From Coprococcus phoceensis (GTDB lineage Bacteria > Bacillota > Clostridia > Lachnospirales > Lachnospiraceae): a stretch of DNA of 64,000 nt. Both the position numbers and the translations under genes were made by a program. The DNA lies in the NCBI RefSeq assembly GCF_900104635.1, contig NZ_FNWC01000007.1, positions 1,525,421 to 1,589,420 of the forward strand, written 5' to 3'. The notes under the pieces were generated by a model. It was given only the letters and a program-made list of their open reading frames with translations, was not told the DNA's origin and made no database searches. Below are positions 25,130 through 34,616 of this stretch, in pieces. Positions within the stretch are counted from its first letter, which is position 1. The number at the start of each line of letters is the position of its first letter.

Positions 25130-27133
25130 CTATAAATAATCTCTTTTTTCCAAAACTTCAAGGATATTACGCCCTTCCGTTGTACCCTCAATAATTCTTC
25201 TTGCACGGACACTGTCACCGATGTTCATAATCTCTACATCTCCGCTGTGTCCAAATGTATTATACAACGCATCTAAGATCGGAGCATTTGCTCTCATACC
25301 AAGACATACAAATCCGTAATCAAATGCGAGATCTTTCTCTTCTCCATCCGGCATTTTCACAAGGAATGCATCGCTCTTTACTTCTAACAAAGCTGTGTTT
25401 GGAAGCTGTTGTACTCCATACTGATCCATCATCGTAAATGTTCCAACTTTAGAAACAGGGTCAATTCCATTTCCGATAACCGGCATCATTTCTACGATAC
25501 TCACATCCGCATGTCTTGGTGCGAAGAATTCCACTACATCAAGACCAACTGCTCCTCCACCGATGACTACAACTTTCTTTCCAGTCAAGTCTTCCGGATA
25601 TTCTGTAATGTGGTTGATCATATTTGTGATAGAAGATACTTTTCCGCCTTCTTTGTTAATATTTTCGTGTAATCCTTTGATTGGCGGAAGAAGTGGATTC
25701 GATCCTGTCGCATTGACAATAATGTTCGGATTCAGGCTTTCAACCAACTCAATTGTTGCTTCTGTATTTTTAAAGATAAATAAGTTTTTCAGCTTGCTTG
25801 CACGGTGAATCAGATAATTCGGGAAATCTGACAGTCTCTTTTTATCCGGAATCTTGGAAATCTCCGCTGCAAGACCTCCAAGATTTGCCTTTTTCTCGAT
25901 CAAGAATGTTGTACATCCAACTTCAGCTGCTGTACATGCTGCTTCCAGTCCTGCAGTACCTCCACCGATTACAACAACATTGCAAGATTTCTTCACGCGA
26001 AGTTTTTTGTATCCTTCTCCTTCATTCACAGCCGGATTGATTGTACAACGGATTGGGCGGTTTACTCCGATACGGTTTCCTGCACATCCGATGTTACATG
26101 AGATACATTTACGGATTTCTTTTTCATCGCCAAAGCTTACTTTGTTTACCCATTCCGGATCCGCAATCAGACCACGTCCCATACCGATGAGATCTGCATC
26201 TCCTCTTTCTAAAATATCTTCTGCAACTTGTGGGTCTCTGATATTTCCCATTGTGATACAAATTTTTCCATATCTTTCTTTGACTGCTTTCGCCATATAA
26301 GAACGCCATCCGTCTTCCAGGTAGTTAGCATCAATCTGATATTGGATAGAGCCATTCAAACCACAGGAAACGTCAAATACATCTACCTCTTTTTCAAAAT
26401 ACTGAAGATAATCCAAAGTATCTTCCAATGTGTTTCCGCCTTCTAAAAATTCATCTGCACTGATTCTTACAAAAATCGGGAAGAATGGACCTACCTGTGC
26501 ACGTACTTCTTCAATAACCATTTTTGCAAAACGTGCTCTGTTCTCTGGGGAACCTCCAAATTCATCCGTTCTCTTATTTGTTATCGGTGACAAGAACTGG
26601 CTGAGTAAGTAAGAGTGTCCGGCGTGAATCTCCACTGCATCAAATCCTGCGATCTGTGCTCTCTTTGCAGCTTCTCCGTATTTTTTTACAATGCGTAAAA
26701 TCTCTTCTTTTTCAAGCGGTCTTGGAATCTCTCCACCTGCTTTTGACGGAATATTCGACGCAGAAACCGGCTGCATATTTGTTCTTGCAGACTGCGCAGA
26801 AGCTCCAGCATGATTGATCTGGATTGCAATACAGGCACCATGTTTGTGTACTGTCTCGCTCAATTTGAATAATCTTGGAATATAGCTGTCGTGGTCGATA
26901 CGAAGCTGTGTTGTTCCATTAGATCCTTCCGGTGAATCTACACTTGCATTTTCTACGATCAAAAGACCTGTTCCGCCTTTTGCTCTCTGTTCATAATAGT
27001 TGATATGAAGAAAACTCATTTCTCCATTCTGTTCTCCATAGTTCGTTCCCATTGGTGTCATAACAATTCTGTTTTTCAGTGTCATGTGCTTAATTGTAAG
27101 CGGTTCAAAAATATGTGTATATTTGCTTTGCAT
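25130..27133 (-). CDS. Old-yellow-enzyme-type NADH:flavin oxidoreductase (FMN, 4Fe-4S, FAD)
   Basis: A 667-residue enzyme of the 2,4-dienoyl-CoA reductase/BaiH-like family. An N-terminal TIM barrel binds FMN (about 1-330; IVMTPMGTNYGEQNGEM, EIHAGHSYLLSQFLSP). A Cys cluster RKCISCNIGCAG ... RCTINP (about 340-370) holds a 4Fe-4S centre. It is followed by FAD and NAD(P)H Rossmann motifs VVIGGGTAGLEAA (about 388) and VVVIGGGAVGLDVV (about 522). Such enzymes reduce alpha,beta-unsaturated acids or thioesters. A similar reductase lies beside aroE/aroD in Listeria. Own promoter with a LysR-type box, so it likely belongs to the shikimate regulon. Substrate is inferred. Confidence 0.9.
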   Translation of the reverse strand: MQSKYTHIFEPLTIKHMTLKNRIVMTPMGTNYGEQNGEMSFLHINYYEQRAKGGTGLLIVENASVDSPEGSNGTTQLRIDHDSYIPRLFKLSETVHKHGACIAIQINHAGASAQSARTNMQPVSASNIPSKAGGEIPRPLEKEEILRIVKKYGEAAKRAQIAGFDAVEIHAGHSYLLSQFLSPITNKRTDEFGGSPENRARFAKMVIEEVRAQVGPFFPIFVRISADEFLEGGNTLEDTLDYLQYFEKEVDVFDVSCGLNGSIQYQIDANYLEDGWRSYMAKAVKERYGKICITMGNIRDPQVAEDILERGDADLIGMGRGLIADPEWVNKVSFGDEKEIRKCISCNIGCAGNRIGVNRPIRCTINPAVNEGEGYKKLRVKKSCNVVVIGGGTAGLEAACTAAEVGCTTFLIEKKANLGGLAAEISKIPDKKRLSDFPNYLIHRASKLKNLFIFKNTEATIELVESLNPNIIVNATGSNPLLPPIKGLHENINKEGGKVSSITNMINHITEYPEDLTGKKVVVIGGGAVGLDVVEFFAPRHADVSIVEMMPVIGNGIDPVSKVGTFTMMDQYGVQQLPNTALLEVKSDAFLVKMPDGEEKDLAFDYGFVCLGMRANAPILDALYNTFGHSGDVEIMNIGDSVRARRIIEGTTEGRNILEVLEKRDYL

Positions 27134-27230
27134 TTTTTCCTAACTCCTTCTAAATGATTGTTTCAGATCCATGTGAAACGAGGTTGTTGACATTGCCTTG
27201 GGCGCCGGCCTCTGTCTTTTCTTAGCTACT

Positions 27231-27259
27231 ATTATAAGCACTCTTCATCCATAAAACAA
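27231..27259 (-). promoter_or_regulatory. Promoter of the OYE reductase gene
   Basis: Minus strand: TTGTTT (27254-27259), 17-nt spacer, TATAAT (27231-27236), with a leader of about 100 nt. Confidence 0.6.
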
Positions 27260-27281
27260 ATTGGTATTTTCATCATTTTTG

Positions 27282-27298
27282 ATAAATTTTCTCTATAG
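27282..27298. promoter_or_regulatory. LysR-type box upstream of the OYE promoter
   Basis: ATAA-N7-CTAT (27282-27296), flanked as GATAA...CTATAG; one base from the ATAG-N7-CTAT core at the two lysR genes. It lies 22 bp upstream of the -35, nearly the same distance as at aroE. Confidence 0.5.
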
Positions 27299-27307
27299 AT
27301 TTAAAAA

Positions 27308-27332
27308 AGTAACTGCTCAAAGAACAGTTACT
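27308..27332 (-). terminator. Terminator overlapping the YqeG stop codon
   Basis: AGTAACTG (27308-27315) pairs with CAGTTACT (27325-27332); the minus strand continues TTTTTTAAA. The stop codon of the gene at 27328 is inside the stem. Confidence 0.8.
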
Positions 27333-27846
27333 TTTTCCGTTTGTCTTTCTCTTTTCGATAAAAATGTAATACAATTTTTTCCAAGTATCGTTTCAGAACA
27401 ATCTGAATCTCTTCTTTGGGGTGAATCGGCTTCACAAGTATATTTCGGATTCCCGCCCGTTTTGCGCCATAGACATCAGTAAACAGCTGGTCCCCGATAA
27501 AAATTGTATTCTCTGGTGTTGTGCCCATAATCTCCATCCCCTTTTTGTAATTTTTTGTAGATGGTTTGTGAGCATTAAAAATATAGTTCGTCTGAATCTC
27601 TTCATTGAACATCTTTACGCGGGGTTCCTGATTATTCGAAATCAGGCAACTGGAAAATCCAATCGCCTTCAGTCTCGCAAACAGCGCTTTTGCCCTCTCA
27701 TCAGCCGGTGCACCATGCGGAACCAATGTGTTATCAATATCGAAAATCAGTCCCCGATAGCCTTCTTCATATAATTTTTCAAACGGAATAACATAGGTCG
27801 ATGCGACATAGTCATCCGGAAAAAAACGTTCAAACATAATCTTCAT
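27328..27846 (-). CDS. YqeG-family HAD phosphatase
   Basis: A 172-residue HAD-superfamily IIIA protein. Motif I is FDIDNTLVPHG (nucleophile Asp, about 36-40), motif II Ser in CLISNNQE, motif III Lys in AHKPSTKNY, and motif IV is IGDQLFTDVYGAKRAG (about 118-133). The C-terminal tail is very basic. YqeG proteins occur throughout Firmicutes; the physiological substrate is not established here. It starts 12 nt after the sugar-kinase stop, so they likely form one unit. Confidence 0.9.
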   Translation of the reverse strand: MKIMFERFFPDDYVASTYVIPFEKLYEEGYRGLIFDIDNTLVPHGAPADERAKALFARLKAIGFSSCLISNNQEPRVKMFNEEIQTNYIFNAHKPSTKNYKKGMEIMGTTPENTIFIGDQLFTDVYGAKRAGIRNILVKPIHPKEEIQIVLKRYLEKIVLHFYRKEKDKRKK

Positions 27847-27858
27847 CCATTTCTCTTT

Positions 27859-28815
27859 TTATTCCATAAATGCCAGCACATCTTCTTTTTCCGGCATTGA
27901 ACGAATCGCGCCTTTTTTAGTCGTAATCAATGCTGCTGCCGCATTTGCAAACGAAAGCATCTCTTTTAAATTTTCCTCTGTCAGATTCTCAAGTCCATGT
28001 TCTAATACATAGTTGATCGAGCTTCCACAGAAAGTATCTCCTGCACCTGTCGTCTCGATTGCCTTCACAACGCGTCCGGCAACTTCCACTCTCATATCTT
28101 TGTAGTAAGCACGACTTCCATCTTTCCCCATAGTCAGAAGAATGAGCGGGATCTGATATTTCTCCTGCAGATACCGGATTCCCTCATCGTAATCCTCTTT
28201 TCCTGAGATAAACTGAATCTCATTATCTGAAATCTTCAAAACATCGCAATATGCGAATCCATACTCCATCTGCTCTTTTGCAAGCTCTAATGAGCTCCAA
28301 AGAGGTGGTCGAAGATTCGGGTCAAATGTAATGACCAGCCCATTGTCTTTTGCAATTTTCAATGCTTTTTTTGTGGCTTCTCTCACTCCGTCATGAGTCA
28401 TAGACAATGTTCCAAAATGGAATATCTTTGCCTTTTTTACAAATTCTTCATCTACTTCATCAGCTGTCAGCATCATATCAGCTCCCGGATTCCGGTAAAA
28501 CGAAAACTCCCTGTCCCCATCCGGAAATGTATGCACAAATGCCAATGTGGTATTCACCTCTTGATCCATATATAAAGCGGAGGTGTCGATTCCAACATCA
28601 TCCAGTGTAGCTTTCAACAGTGTTCCAAACTGGTCCTGTCCTACTTTCCCCAAAAAAGCCGTCTTCTTTCCCAACTTGTTCAGCATTGCGAGCACATTAC
28701 AAGGCGCCCCACCCGGACACGCCTCAAAAAGATTGTTTCCCTGTTCACTCTCCCCGTGCATCGTAAAATCAATCAATAATTCTCCCAATGCGATTACATC
28801 AAATTCTTTCTGCAT
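27859..28815 (-). CDS. PfkB-family carbohydrate kinase, probably fructokinase
   Basis: A 318-residue ribokinase-fold kinase. The N-terminal GELLIDFTMHG and GGAPCNVLAMLNKLG (about 38-52, family motif 1) are clear. The ATP-site motif ETTGAGDTFCGS (about 249-260) carries the catalytic Asp. Phosphorylates a sugar, with fructose the commonest substrate for this subgroup. GGGAGG lies 7 nt before the ATG at 28815. It is followed directly by YqeG; the alpha-galactosidase operon is nearby, so it may process sugars released from raffinose-type oligosaccharides (inference). Confidence 0.88.
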   Translation of the reverse strand: MQKEFDVIALGELLIDFTMHGESEQGNNLFEACPGGAPCNVLAMLNKLGKKTAFLGKVGQDQFGTLLKATLDDVGIDTSALYMDQEVNTTLAFVHTFPDGDREFSFYRNPGADMMLTADEVDEEFVKKAKIFHFGTLSMTHDGVREATKKALKIAKDNGLVITFDPNLRPPLWSSLELAKEQMEYGFAYCDVLKISDNEIQFISGKEDYDEGIRYLQEKYQIPLILLTMGKDGSRAYYKDMRVEVAGRVVKAIETTGAGDTFCGSSINYVLEHGLENLTEENLKEMLSFANAAAALITTKKGAIRSMPEKEDVLAFME

Positions 28816-28861
28816 TGTAAAACCTCCCTTATTTTCTCCATCTATTATAGCCGACACACTT

Positions 28862-29758
28862 CTATTGTTCAATTTCTATTTTATAGTTTTTTTGAACATA
28901 TTGCAGAAATTGCTTTACAATCGGCGATAAATATTTGTTCCGCATGATCGCCATATAAATATATCTTCGATACGCCAGCTTTTCAATCGGGATAATCTTC
29001 ACCTGCAGGCTCTTCAAAATCGGAATATTCGGTACAATCCCGACACCAAATCCCTTTGCCACAAGTCCGGCAAGTGCGCTGTCTTCGTCCACCGTGTACT
29101 TGATATCCGGAGTAATATCTGCGTCTTTGAAAAGCCCGTCGATCACCGCACGAAGTCCACTCGTTTTATTGAAAAAAATCTGAGGATAACTGGCAATCTC
29201 TTCAAATTTTACACTCTCCCGATCTGCTAATGGGTGTCCATATGGCACAATTGCTGCAAGTTCTTCTTTTGTAACCGGGATAAATTCAATATCCGGCTCA
29301 TTTTTCATATAAGAACAGAATCCAAGGTCAAAACGTTCTGATTTGATACCTTTCACAATCTCCTCTGTCACTCCATTGTTAAAGTGAAATTGGATATCTT
29401 TTTCTTTGTTCTCGTCCAAAAAATTTTTAACCAGCTCCGGTATAAATTCACTCCCCTGTGTATAGATGTATCCGATATCAATCTCACCGCTTGTCTCACT
29501 TGTCATCGATCTCGTCTTTTTAATTCCGGTATCCAACACCCGCAAAGACTCCTCGGCATATTTCAAAAATACTTTTCCATATTTTGTAAGAACTACGTTC
29601 CGTCCTTGTTTTTCAAATAAATAAGTCCCCAGTTCCTGTTCCAACATACCAATTGCATGACTGAGGCTTGGTTGCGTGATAGATAGTTGCTTCGCCGCTT
29701 TCGTATAATGTTCCATATAGGCTAGTGTTACAAAATAATGCAATTGATTTAAATTCAT
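28862..29758 (-). CDS. LysR-family regulator, second copy type
   Basis: A 298-residue LTTR similar along its length to the one at 23108. It begins MNLNQLHYFVTLAYMEHYTKAAKQLSITQPSLSHAI, then LFEKQGRNVVLTKYG, then an effector domain with FNKTSGLRAVIDGLF. The basic tail (about 268-298) is longer. The same ATAG-N7-CTAT box lies just upstream (29817-29831), implying either cross-control with the first regulator or a shared ancestry of site and protein. The target could be itself, the OYE gene or the kinase gene. Confidence 0.92.
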   Translation of the reverse strand: MNLNQLHYFVTLAYMEHYTKAAKQLSITQPSLSHAIGMLEQELGTYLFEKQGRNVVLTKYGKVFLKYAEESLRVLDTGIKKTRSMTSETSGEIDIGYIYTQGSEFIPELVKNFLDENKEKDIQFHFNNGVTEEIVKGIKSERFDLGFCSYMKNEPDIEFIPVTKEELAAIVPYGHPLADRESVKFEEIASYPQIFFNKTSGLRAVIDGLFKDADITPDIKYTVDEDSALAGLVAKGFGVGIVPNIPILKSLQVKIIPIEKLAYRRYIYMAIMRNKYLSPIVKQFLQYVQKNYKIEIEQ

Positions 29759-29816
29759 ATGCCTCTCTCCTTCAAATAAGTTTTGTTAAGTATATCACAA
29801 TTTCTCTCTATAATCT

Positions 29817-29831
29817 ATAGATAAAAACTAT
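29817..29831. promoter_or_regulatory. LysR-type box upstream of the second lysR gene
   Basis: ATAG (29817-29820), ATAAAAA, CTAT (29828-29831): the same ATAG-N7-CTAT core as at 23049-23069. About 60 bp before the start at 29758. Confidence 0.55.
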
Positions 29832-29866
29832 TATCTTTGCTAATAAGTAAGTTAACCGCACATGAT

Positions 29867-29892
29867 AAAAAGAGTCCGAGTTGGACTCTTTT
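29867..29892 (-). terminator. Terminator of the amidase gene
   Basis: A 10-bp stem AAAAGAGTCC/GGACTCTTTT with a 5-nt loop overlaps the stop codon of the amidase; the minus strand continues with a T-run. Confidence 0.8.
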
Positions 29893-30580
29893 ACATTTTA
29901 GCCAATACAATTTTTACATCTTCCCGAAACTTTTCCCATGCCGCTTCATCTTCTACAAAATATTTCGGACAAATCTTGCCGGTAATATCATAATGACGAA
30001 TTACATCTTTTTCGGTCAAATCAAATTTTTTACATAACCATGCTGTCAGCTGTACCATAGATTTGTAGGTTGCCTGTGTATATTTTCCATCTTCATTCGG
30101 ATGACATGTCTCAATAGAAACCGTGTCAGGATTCCTGTCATTGGATGCGTATGCTTCCTCCCACGTCGGAATACACTGCACAATCTCTCCATCTAATCCT
30201 ACAATAAAATGGCTGCTTGCCTTCGTTATGTGACTGTCTTTTAAGCCTTCAAAATAATTTCGATTCTGCATAGCAGTCGATCCGGGATTCGCCGTATAAT
30301 GAATTACAATTCCATTGATTCGCTCTGTCTTTGTCCCCGGTCTAGAATATTCATTTACCGTTAAAAGTTGCACATCGATATCCGGCTTAGCAGCATCTAT
30401 ATCTGCACCTGTAATTTCCATATATCCATTACCCAATGGTCCAATATGAAACACTTTCATTCCCCCAAGCACAACCGTAAGCAAAATCAGACAGGCCGCG
30501 CCAACTCGTGTATAGAGTTGGATTCGCCGTTTCATTCTGTTCTTACTTCTCCCTTTTTTTCTTCTGTGATTTGCTGTCAT
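29891..30580 (-). CDS. Membrane-anchored N-acetylmuramoyl-L-alanine amidase (amidase_2/PGRP)
   Basis: A 229-residue protein. A very basic cytoplasmic start (RRKKGRSKNRMKRR) is followed by one membrane segment (about 26-45) and an extracellular amidase_2 domain (about 88-225). Zinc-ligand regions are GIVIHYTANPGS (His) and IRHYDITGKICP (His and Cys). The substrate block SIETCHPNEDGKY is also typical. It would cut the bond between muramic acid and L-alanine in peptidoglycan. The ATG at 30580 is favoured because a GGGGG site precedes it; an ATG 7 codons earlier has none. Confidence 0.88.
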   Translation of the reverse strand: MTANHRRKKGRSKNRMKRRIQLYTRVGAACLILLTVVLGGMKVFHIGPLGNGYMEITGADIDAAKPDIDVQLLTVNEYSRPGTKTERINGIVIHYTANPGSTAMQNRNYFEGLKDSHITKASSHFIVGLDGEIVQCIPTWEEAYASNDRNPDTVSIETCHPNEDGKYTQATYKSMVQLTAWLCKKFDLTEKDVIRHYDITGKICPKYFVEDEAAWEKFREDVKIVLAKM

Positions 30581-30664
30581 ACTACAACCCCCGTATATCA
30601 AAATATGATATATGATTCTAACATATTTTTCTACGGATTATTTCAAAATTTGCTTAGTTTTTTC

Positions 30665-32869
30665 TTAATTACTTTTTTCCAAACGTTCAAAGTAAAGCTG
30701 CACGGCCTCATACTCTTGAATATTTCTCGGCATTGGCAATCCACCATACATCAATGCGGCTCCGGTATAAATTTTCCCATTTTCTTTGTCTTGATAGAAT
30801 GCTTCCTCCTCCAAATTTCGCAAATACAAATAATACACTTTTTCATTCGCATGCTTTTTCGTCAGCACATAATTTACAAGCACCTCTGATTTATCTTCAC
30901 TTGTAAATTGCCATGCTGTATACGTATGGTTTTCATAAGGATTTGACAAACGGTCGTATATTCCGTCATGAATCAGGCTTTGGTATTTTTTATAAGCTTC
31001 TATTTGATATCGAATCTCTTCTTTGTCTTTTTCGCACAGCTGGTTCACATCTAATTCATACCCAAAACTTCCAGCCATTGCGACAACTGCTCTTGTATAC
31101 ATCGGTGTGTTTCTTCCTGTCTGATGATTTGGACAAACCGACACATGAGATCCGACTGTGCTAATCGGATAAGCGAAAGAAGTCCCGTATTGTATAGATA
31201 ACCGCTCAATTGCATCTGTGTTATCACTACACCATATCTGAGGTGTATAATAGAGCATCCCGGCGTCAAATCTCCCGCCTCCTCCGGAACACCCTTCAAA
31301 CAGAATATCCGGATATCGCTGAATCAGCTTTTCCAACAATTCATACAATCCGAGTACATAGCGGTGGTAAATTTCTCCCTGTCTGTCTTTCGGAAAATAT
31401 GCAGACCACACATCACTCAGATTCCGGTTCATATCCCACTTCACATACTCTATATTTGCAGAATCTAACACCTCACACATAGCTTGAAACAGATATTCTC
31501 TCACATCCGCTCTCGCCATATCCAAGATCAATTCATAACGGCTTCTGTTTGGTTTTCGGTTTAAAATGGCAAGACACCAGTCCGGATGTGCCCGATATAG
31601 CTCACTGTCCTCCGAAACAGCTTCCGGCTCGAACCAAATTCCGAACTTCATACCCATCTGATTAATACGTTCTACCAGCTTTCCAAGCCCGCCTTTTATC
31701 TTCTTTTCATTCACAAACCAGTCTCCCAGTCCAGAGGTGTCATCTTCCCTCTTTCCAAACCAGCCATCATCCATAACGAACATTTCTACGCCAAGTTCTT
31801 TTGCCTCCTTTGCAATTTGAAATAGCTTTTCTTCATCAAATTGGAAATAGGTAGCCTCCCAGTTATTGATTAAAATCGGGCGTCTCGAAAGTTTATATTT
31901 TCCTCTGCATAGATGATTCCTATATGCCTTGTGAAATGTATTAGAAAGTTTTGAAAACCCTTCTCCACTATAACTCATTACCACTTCCGGAGCATCGAAC
32001 ACCTCTCCCTGTTTTAATTGATAAGAAAACTGCGTAGGATGAATTCCCATAACCATACGTGTCTGTTCAATTTGATCCACTTCTACCTCAGCAAGGAAAT
32101 TGCCGCTATACACAAACGACATCGCATAACAATCCCCTGTCGTTTCTGTTGCATTTTTACTGCATAAAATCACAAACGGATTGTGCTGATGGCTGGATGT
32201 CCCACGCACACTTCCAATGGACTGCATTCCATGCCTTATTGGAAGACGTTCCAGTTCCCGCTCCATCGCATGTTTTCCATGAAAGTGTACCATATCAAAC
32301 TCTTTGTGGTAAAACTCCAAACATGCTGATGCCACCTTTTCCAATATAATAGTCTCTGTTCCCTCATTAATTACAGTGACAGCTCTTGTAATGATGTCTA
32401 ACTCATGAAACACGCCATAATACAATATGACCGCAACATTTGTTGTGAAATCTTTAAGCTTAATTTCTAATGTATCCGCTTCCTCTTCTTTCGCATACAT
32501 TGCAGGAAGCCCGCAAATACTATATTTTCCCTTGTAAATCTTATGCGATTCATAACGAAGGTCAGCACCATATCCTCCATTCCCATCTATGATACGCAAT
32601 GACTCTGTACGATAGTCACCTGTTCCATATGTGGAATACTCCTGAAGCAGTGTATCCATCGAAAATTCCCGGCGATTACCCGCATCTGGTATTTGTCCAG
32701 AAAATCCTCTATCGTACATCTGCACTAAATAAGACATATCACACTTACCGACCCGCTTTCCATAGTATAGATGTTGTAATACTCCATAATCTCCTATCAT
32801 AATTTGATATGCAGTATTTTTACTCTCTAATGTAAATATATTTTTTTCTTTATCAAATTGAATTGCCAT
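30665..32869 (-). CDS. Alpha-galactosidase, GH36
   Basis: A 734-residue enzyme removing alpha-1,6-galactose from melibiose, raffinose and stachyose. The GH36 catalytic barrel has VEMFVMDDGWFGKREDD, then KWDMNRNL (nucleophile Asp) and CSDNTDAIERL (acid/base Asp), with the substrate-binding CSGGGGRFD between them. No signal peptide, so it acts in the cytoplasm on imported sugars. AAAGGA lies about 8 nt upstream of the ATG at 32869. It overlaps the end of the sensor kinase gene by 17 bp, the last gene of the leftward RR-kinase-GH36 operon. Confidence 0.95.
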   Translation of the reverse strand: MAIQFDKEKNIFTLESKNTAYQIMIGDYGVLQHLYYGKRVGKCDMSYLVQMYDRGFSGQIPDAGNRREFSMDTLLQEYSTYGTGDYRTESLRIIDGNGGYGADLRYESHKIYKGKYSICGLPAMYAKEEEADTLEIKLKDFTTNVAVILYYGVFHELDIITRAVTVINEGTETIILEKVASACLEFYHKEFDMVHFHGKHAMERELERLPIRHGMQSIGSVRGTSSHQHNPFVILCSKNATETTGDCYAMSFVYSGNFLAEVEVDQIEQTRMVMGIHPTQFSYQLKQGEVFDAPEVVMSYSGEGFSKLSNTFHKAYRNHLCRGKYKLSRRPILINNWEATYFQFDEEKLFQIAKEAKELGVEMFVMDDGWFGKREDDTSGLGDWFVNEKKIKGGLGKLVERINQMGMKFGIWFEPEAVSEDSELYRAHPDWCLAILNRKPNRSRYELILDMARADVREYLFQAMCEVLDSANIEYVKWDMNRNLSDVWSAYFPKDRQGEIYHRYVLGLYELLEKLIQRYPDILFEGCSGGGGRFDAGMLYYTPQIWCSDNTDAIERLSIQYGTSFAYPISTVGSHVSVCPNHQTGRNTPMYTRAVVAMAGSFGYELDVNQLCEKDKEEIRYQIEAYKKYQSLIHDGIYDRLSNPYENHTYTAWQFTSEDKSEVLVNYVLTKKHANEKVYYLYLRNLEEEAFYQDKENGKIYTGAALMYGGLPMPRNIQEYEAVQLYFERLEKSN

Positions 32870-34613
32870 GTTCTTTTTCCTTTCTCGGCAACAAAATTGT
32901 AATTGTTGTCCCTTTATCTTTTTCACTAACAATATTGATTCCGTAATCCATACCATAAATCAATTTAATACGATCATCTACATTGTTAATTCCAATCCCT
33001 GTAAAATGTTCACTTTTTTTATCTTTTTTATTATTCAAAGTATATAACTGCTCTGCATCCATTCCTACACCGTTATCCTCAATGTCAAATCTCAGATATT
33101 TCTTTTCTTCTTTTATAAAAACGGAAATTTCCCCCTCCATTCCTTCTGGAAATGCATGAAAAAATGCATTCTCTACGAAAGGCTGCAAAATCAACTTTGG
33201 AACGAGATATTCTTTACATTTGTCCACTACATAAAATTCGACTCCGACTGCATCTCCATATCTCGTCTGATTAATCAAAACATAATTTTTCAAGTTTGCC
33301 ACTTCTTGTTCTACTGTCACAAATTCATCCGTATTACTTATCGTATTGCGAAGCAAGGAAATAAAGGCATCGATGACTGCGGTCGATTTTTTCACATCCC
33401 CCTGCCATGTCAACCACTTTATACTTGCCAATGTATTATACATATAATGTGGATTAATCTGCATCTGCAATGCGTGAATTTCCGCGTTTCGTTTTTCTTC
33501 CTGAATTTTCATGCGTTCTTCTATATATTGATTGATTCGCTCCAGCATCGTATTATAAGCTTTCGAAAGTTCTTGAATTTCTTCTGTTCCTTCCACATCT
33601 ACATATTCCTGCATATTTCCTTCCTGCACAAGCCTCATCTTATCTGCCAGTTTTGATAATGGTCTCGTCTGTTGTTTAATAAAAATAAATACAAACAGTC
33701 CTATCAAAACCGTAATGCCGAGCGTGAGAAGTATATTGCTTTTCAGATGATACTGCTGTATGAATGCAAAATCCGGATCTATAACGCCGACCATCCGAAA
33801 GTTTGTACCTTGAAGTTTCTGCGTCAAATACATCTTTCCCAGACTCTTCCCTTCACCGTCGACTTGATCCAAAATCATCTCCAATTCCTTTTTGCCTTCA
33901 CCGTTTAAATATTCTCGCTCATTTGAAGAGATCACCTTTTCATTCTGATTCAAGATAATAATATCACTTGTATCCGATGTAAAATAATCGTACATTTTTT
34001 GAAACTCAGATTCTTTGATCGATATAAATATAATTCCATCGCAAACATCCTTCTCACTGTAATTCAGACTCTTTGCCATCACCAAAACCGGCACATTTTT
34101 TTGATCGTCGGTGTATCCTTTTTCTTCATACTCGCAAATCAGCTTTCCTGGATTGCTCATCGCCTTTTTCGCCACTTCACTTTGCAAAATTGCCTCCGCT
34201 GAGATATCTTTTCTGGCATTATTCAAAATATAATTTTTCCCGTTCATTCCCATCAGCATTACACCAAGCTCACTGTGCTCATCTACTTTTGTCTCTTTCA
34301 TATGTTTCTGCATATAATATATCGTTTTCATCTCTTCTTCATCTGTCTGATTCTGTGTCGTTAGATATTCCCGAACCGCCCAGCTCATATTTGCTTTCGA
34401 GGTAATCTCAATCACATCCGAAAAAAACTTATAAAATTCTTTGTCAATCTGCTTGAAAATTTTTCGCTGTGATTCTGAAAAATTATTTACAAATACCTTT
34501 TTGGAAATAAATAAATTCAATGTACTAAGAGCCACCGAAAGACAAGTGATTCCCACAATCACGGTGCATAAAATTTTTACAAATAACATATTTATATGGA
34601 TTTGCCTCTTCAT
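32853..34613 (-). CDS. YesM-type sensor histidine kinase
   Basis: A 586-residue membrane kinase. Two membrane segments (about 10-33 and 290-312) flank an extracellular sensor domain. A HAMP region (about 314-365) precedes the His_kinase motif ALQMQINPHYMYNTLASIKWL (phospho-His near 391), followed by the ATPase with NAFFHAFPEG (N box), DNGVGM and GIGINNVDDRI. This class pairs with YesN-type AraC regulators to sense sugars. Its partner is directly upstream (34617) but interrupted, so the pair is probably no longer functional as a unit. Confidence 0.94.
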   Translation of the reverse strand: MKRQIHINMLFVKILCTVIVGITCLSVALSTLNLFISKKVFVNNFSESQRKIFKQIDKEFYKFFSDVIEITSKANMSWAVREYLTTQNQTDEEEMKTIYYMQKHMKETKVDEHSELGVMLMGMNGKNYILNNARKDISAEAILQSEVAKKAMSNPGKLICEYEEKGYTDDQKNVPVLVMAKSLNYSEKDVCDGIIFISIKESEFQKMYDYFTSDTSDIIILNQNEKVISSNEREYLNGEGKKELEMILDQVDGEGKSLGKMYLTQKLQGTNFRMVGVIDPDFAFIQQYHLKSNILLTLGITVLIGLFVFIFIKQQTRPLSKLADKMRLVQEGNMQEYVDVEGTEEIQELSKAYNTMLERINQYIEERMKIQEEKRNAEIHALQMQINPHYMYNTLASIKWLTWQGDVKKSTAVIDAFISLLRNTISNTDEFVTVEQEVANLKNYVLINQTRYGDAVGVEFYVVDKCKEYLVPKLILQPFVENAFFHAFPEGMEGEISVFIKEEKKYLRFDIEDNGVGMDAEQLYTLNNKKDKKSEHFTGIGINNVDDRIKLIYGMDYGINIVSEKDKGTTITILLPRKEKEHGNSI

Positions 34614-34616
34614 GTG

